Shown here piece by piece: positions 5,618-5,837 of a stretch of DNA of 5,837 nucleotides; within the stretch, counting starts at the first letter, position 1; every line of letters starts with the position of its first letter. Under the pieces are notes generated by a model, which saw only the letters and a program-made list of their open reading frames with translations, was not told where the DNA came from and ran no database searches. Both the position numbers and the translations under genes were made by a program. This DNA comes from Phycisphaerae bacterium (GTDB taxonomy: Bacteria > Planctomycetota > Phycisphaerae > Sedimentisphaerales > SG8-4), in NCBI GenBank assembly GCA_030613765.1, contig JAUWLI010000207.1, positions 1-5,837 of the forward strand, given 5' to 3'.

Positions 5618-5837
5618 CGCTCCTATACGTTCACTTCCGCAAAACTACCGACCTCACCTTGATTCACAAATTGCTTTCACTTTCGCTTTTAACACGTTCA
5701 ACCTTTGCCATTTTTGCCGAAGGAAAACACTCGGCATTCTCAATTCTCACCGAATTCTGACGCCTCGAATGTTGTTATCTTCGTTGAATTCCTCGATATT
5801 AGCTGCAGCCAGCCAACATTCCAAGAGGACAGACAGA
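5618..5837. other. Right end, no gene recognised
   Basis: The last 220 bases have no recognisable gene. On the minus strand 5747-5837 is open from the edge to a TGA (…WLAAANIEEFNEDNNIRGVRIR) and could be the tail of a gene beyond the window, but the plus strand is also open here. A short hairpin (GCCGA / TCGGC near 5716-5735) has no T run after it on either strand. Confidence 0.4.

Noticed and set aside
5747..5837. C-terminal end of a minus-strand gene entering from the right
   Set aside because: The frame is open and protein-like for about 29 residues, but it is short, unrecognised, and the opposite strand is open as well.

Overview
The window looks like a chromosomal piece from a planctomycete, most likely of the Phycisphaerae/Sedimentisphaerales type. 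The basis is protein style. Two exported proteins end in tandem dockerin-like modules, a Tat signal of the SRRDF type sits at the left edge, and the genes are widely spaced with good AAAGGAG ribosome binding sites. No rRNA or other marker gene is present, so the taxon is an inference.

Left part, minus strand (1-2976): a large exported multiheme c-type cytochrome (six CxxCH sites) carries a calcium-type loop, an Ig-like domain and a C-terminal pair of dockerin repeats. It is followed by a small ORF of unknown function. At the very edge are the first 16 codons of a Tat-exported protein that runs out of the window. The three are collinear, so they may be co-transcribed.

Middle (2977-4441): about 500 bases of divergent non-coding DNA hold a plausible promoter for the cytochrome, a T7G7 homopolymer junction and several repeated short words. 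Then comes a 138-residue winged-helix-like protein on the plus strand, behind a perfect TATAAT box with an imperfect palindrome in its promoter. Another roughly 550 bases of non-coding DNA follow, with a small hairpin and a good promoter at its right end.

Right part, plus strand (4442-5837): an exported protein has a beta-rich, cohesin-like N-terminal part, a cysteine cluster and two dockerin-like repeats with unusually long loops. It is followed by what looks like the decapitated start of another secreted protein (signal peptide plus a few residues). About 220 bases then follow in which I recognise no gene.

Taken together this is a neighbourhood of exported proteins. The cytochrome and the cohesin-like protein carry different dockerin classes. 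A surface assembly that displays a redox protein is an attractive idea, but it is only an inference. I see no CRISPR array, tRNA, rRNA, insertion sequence or defence system.
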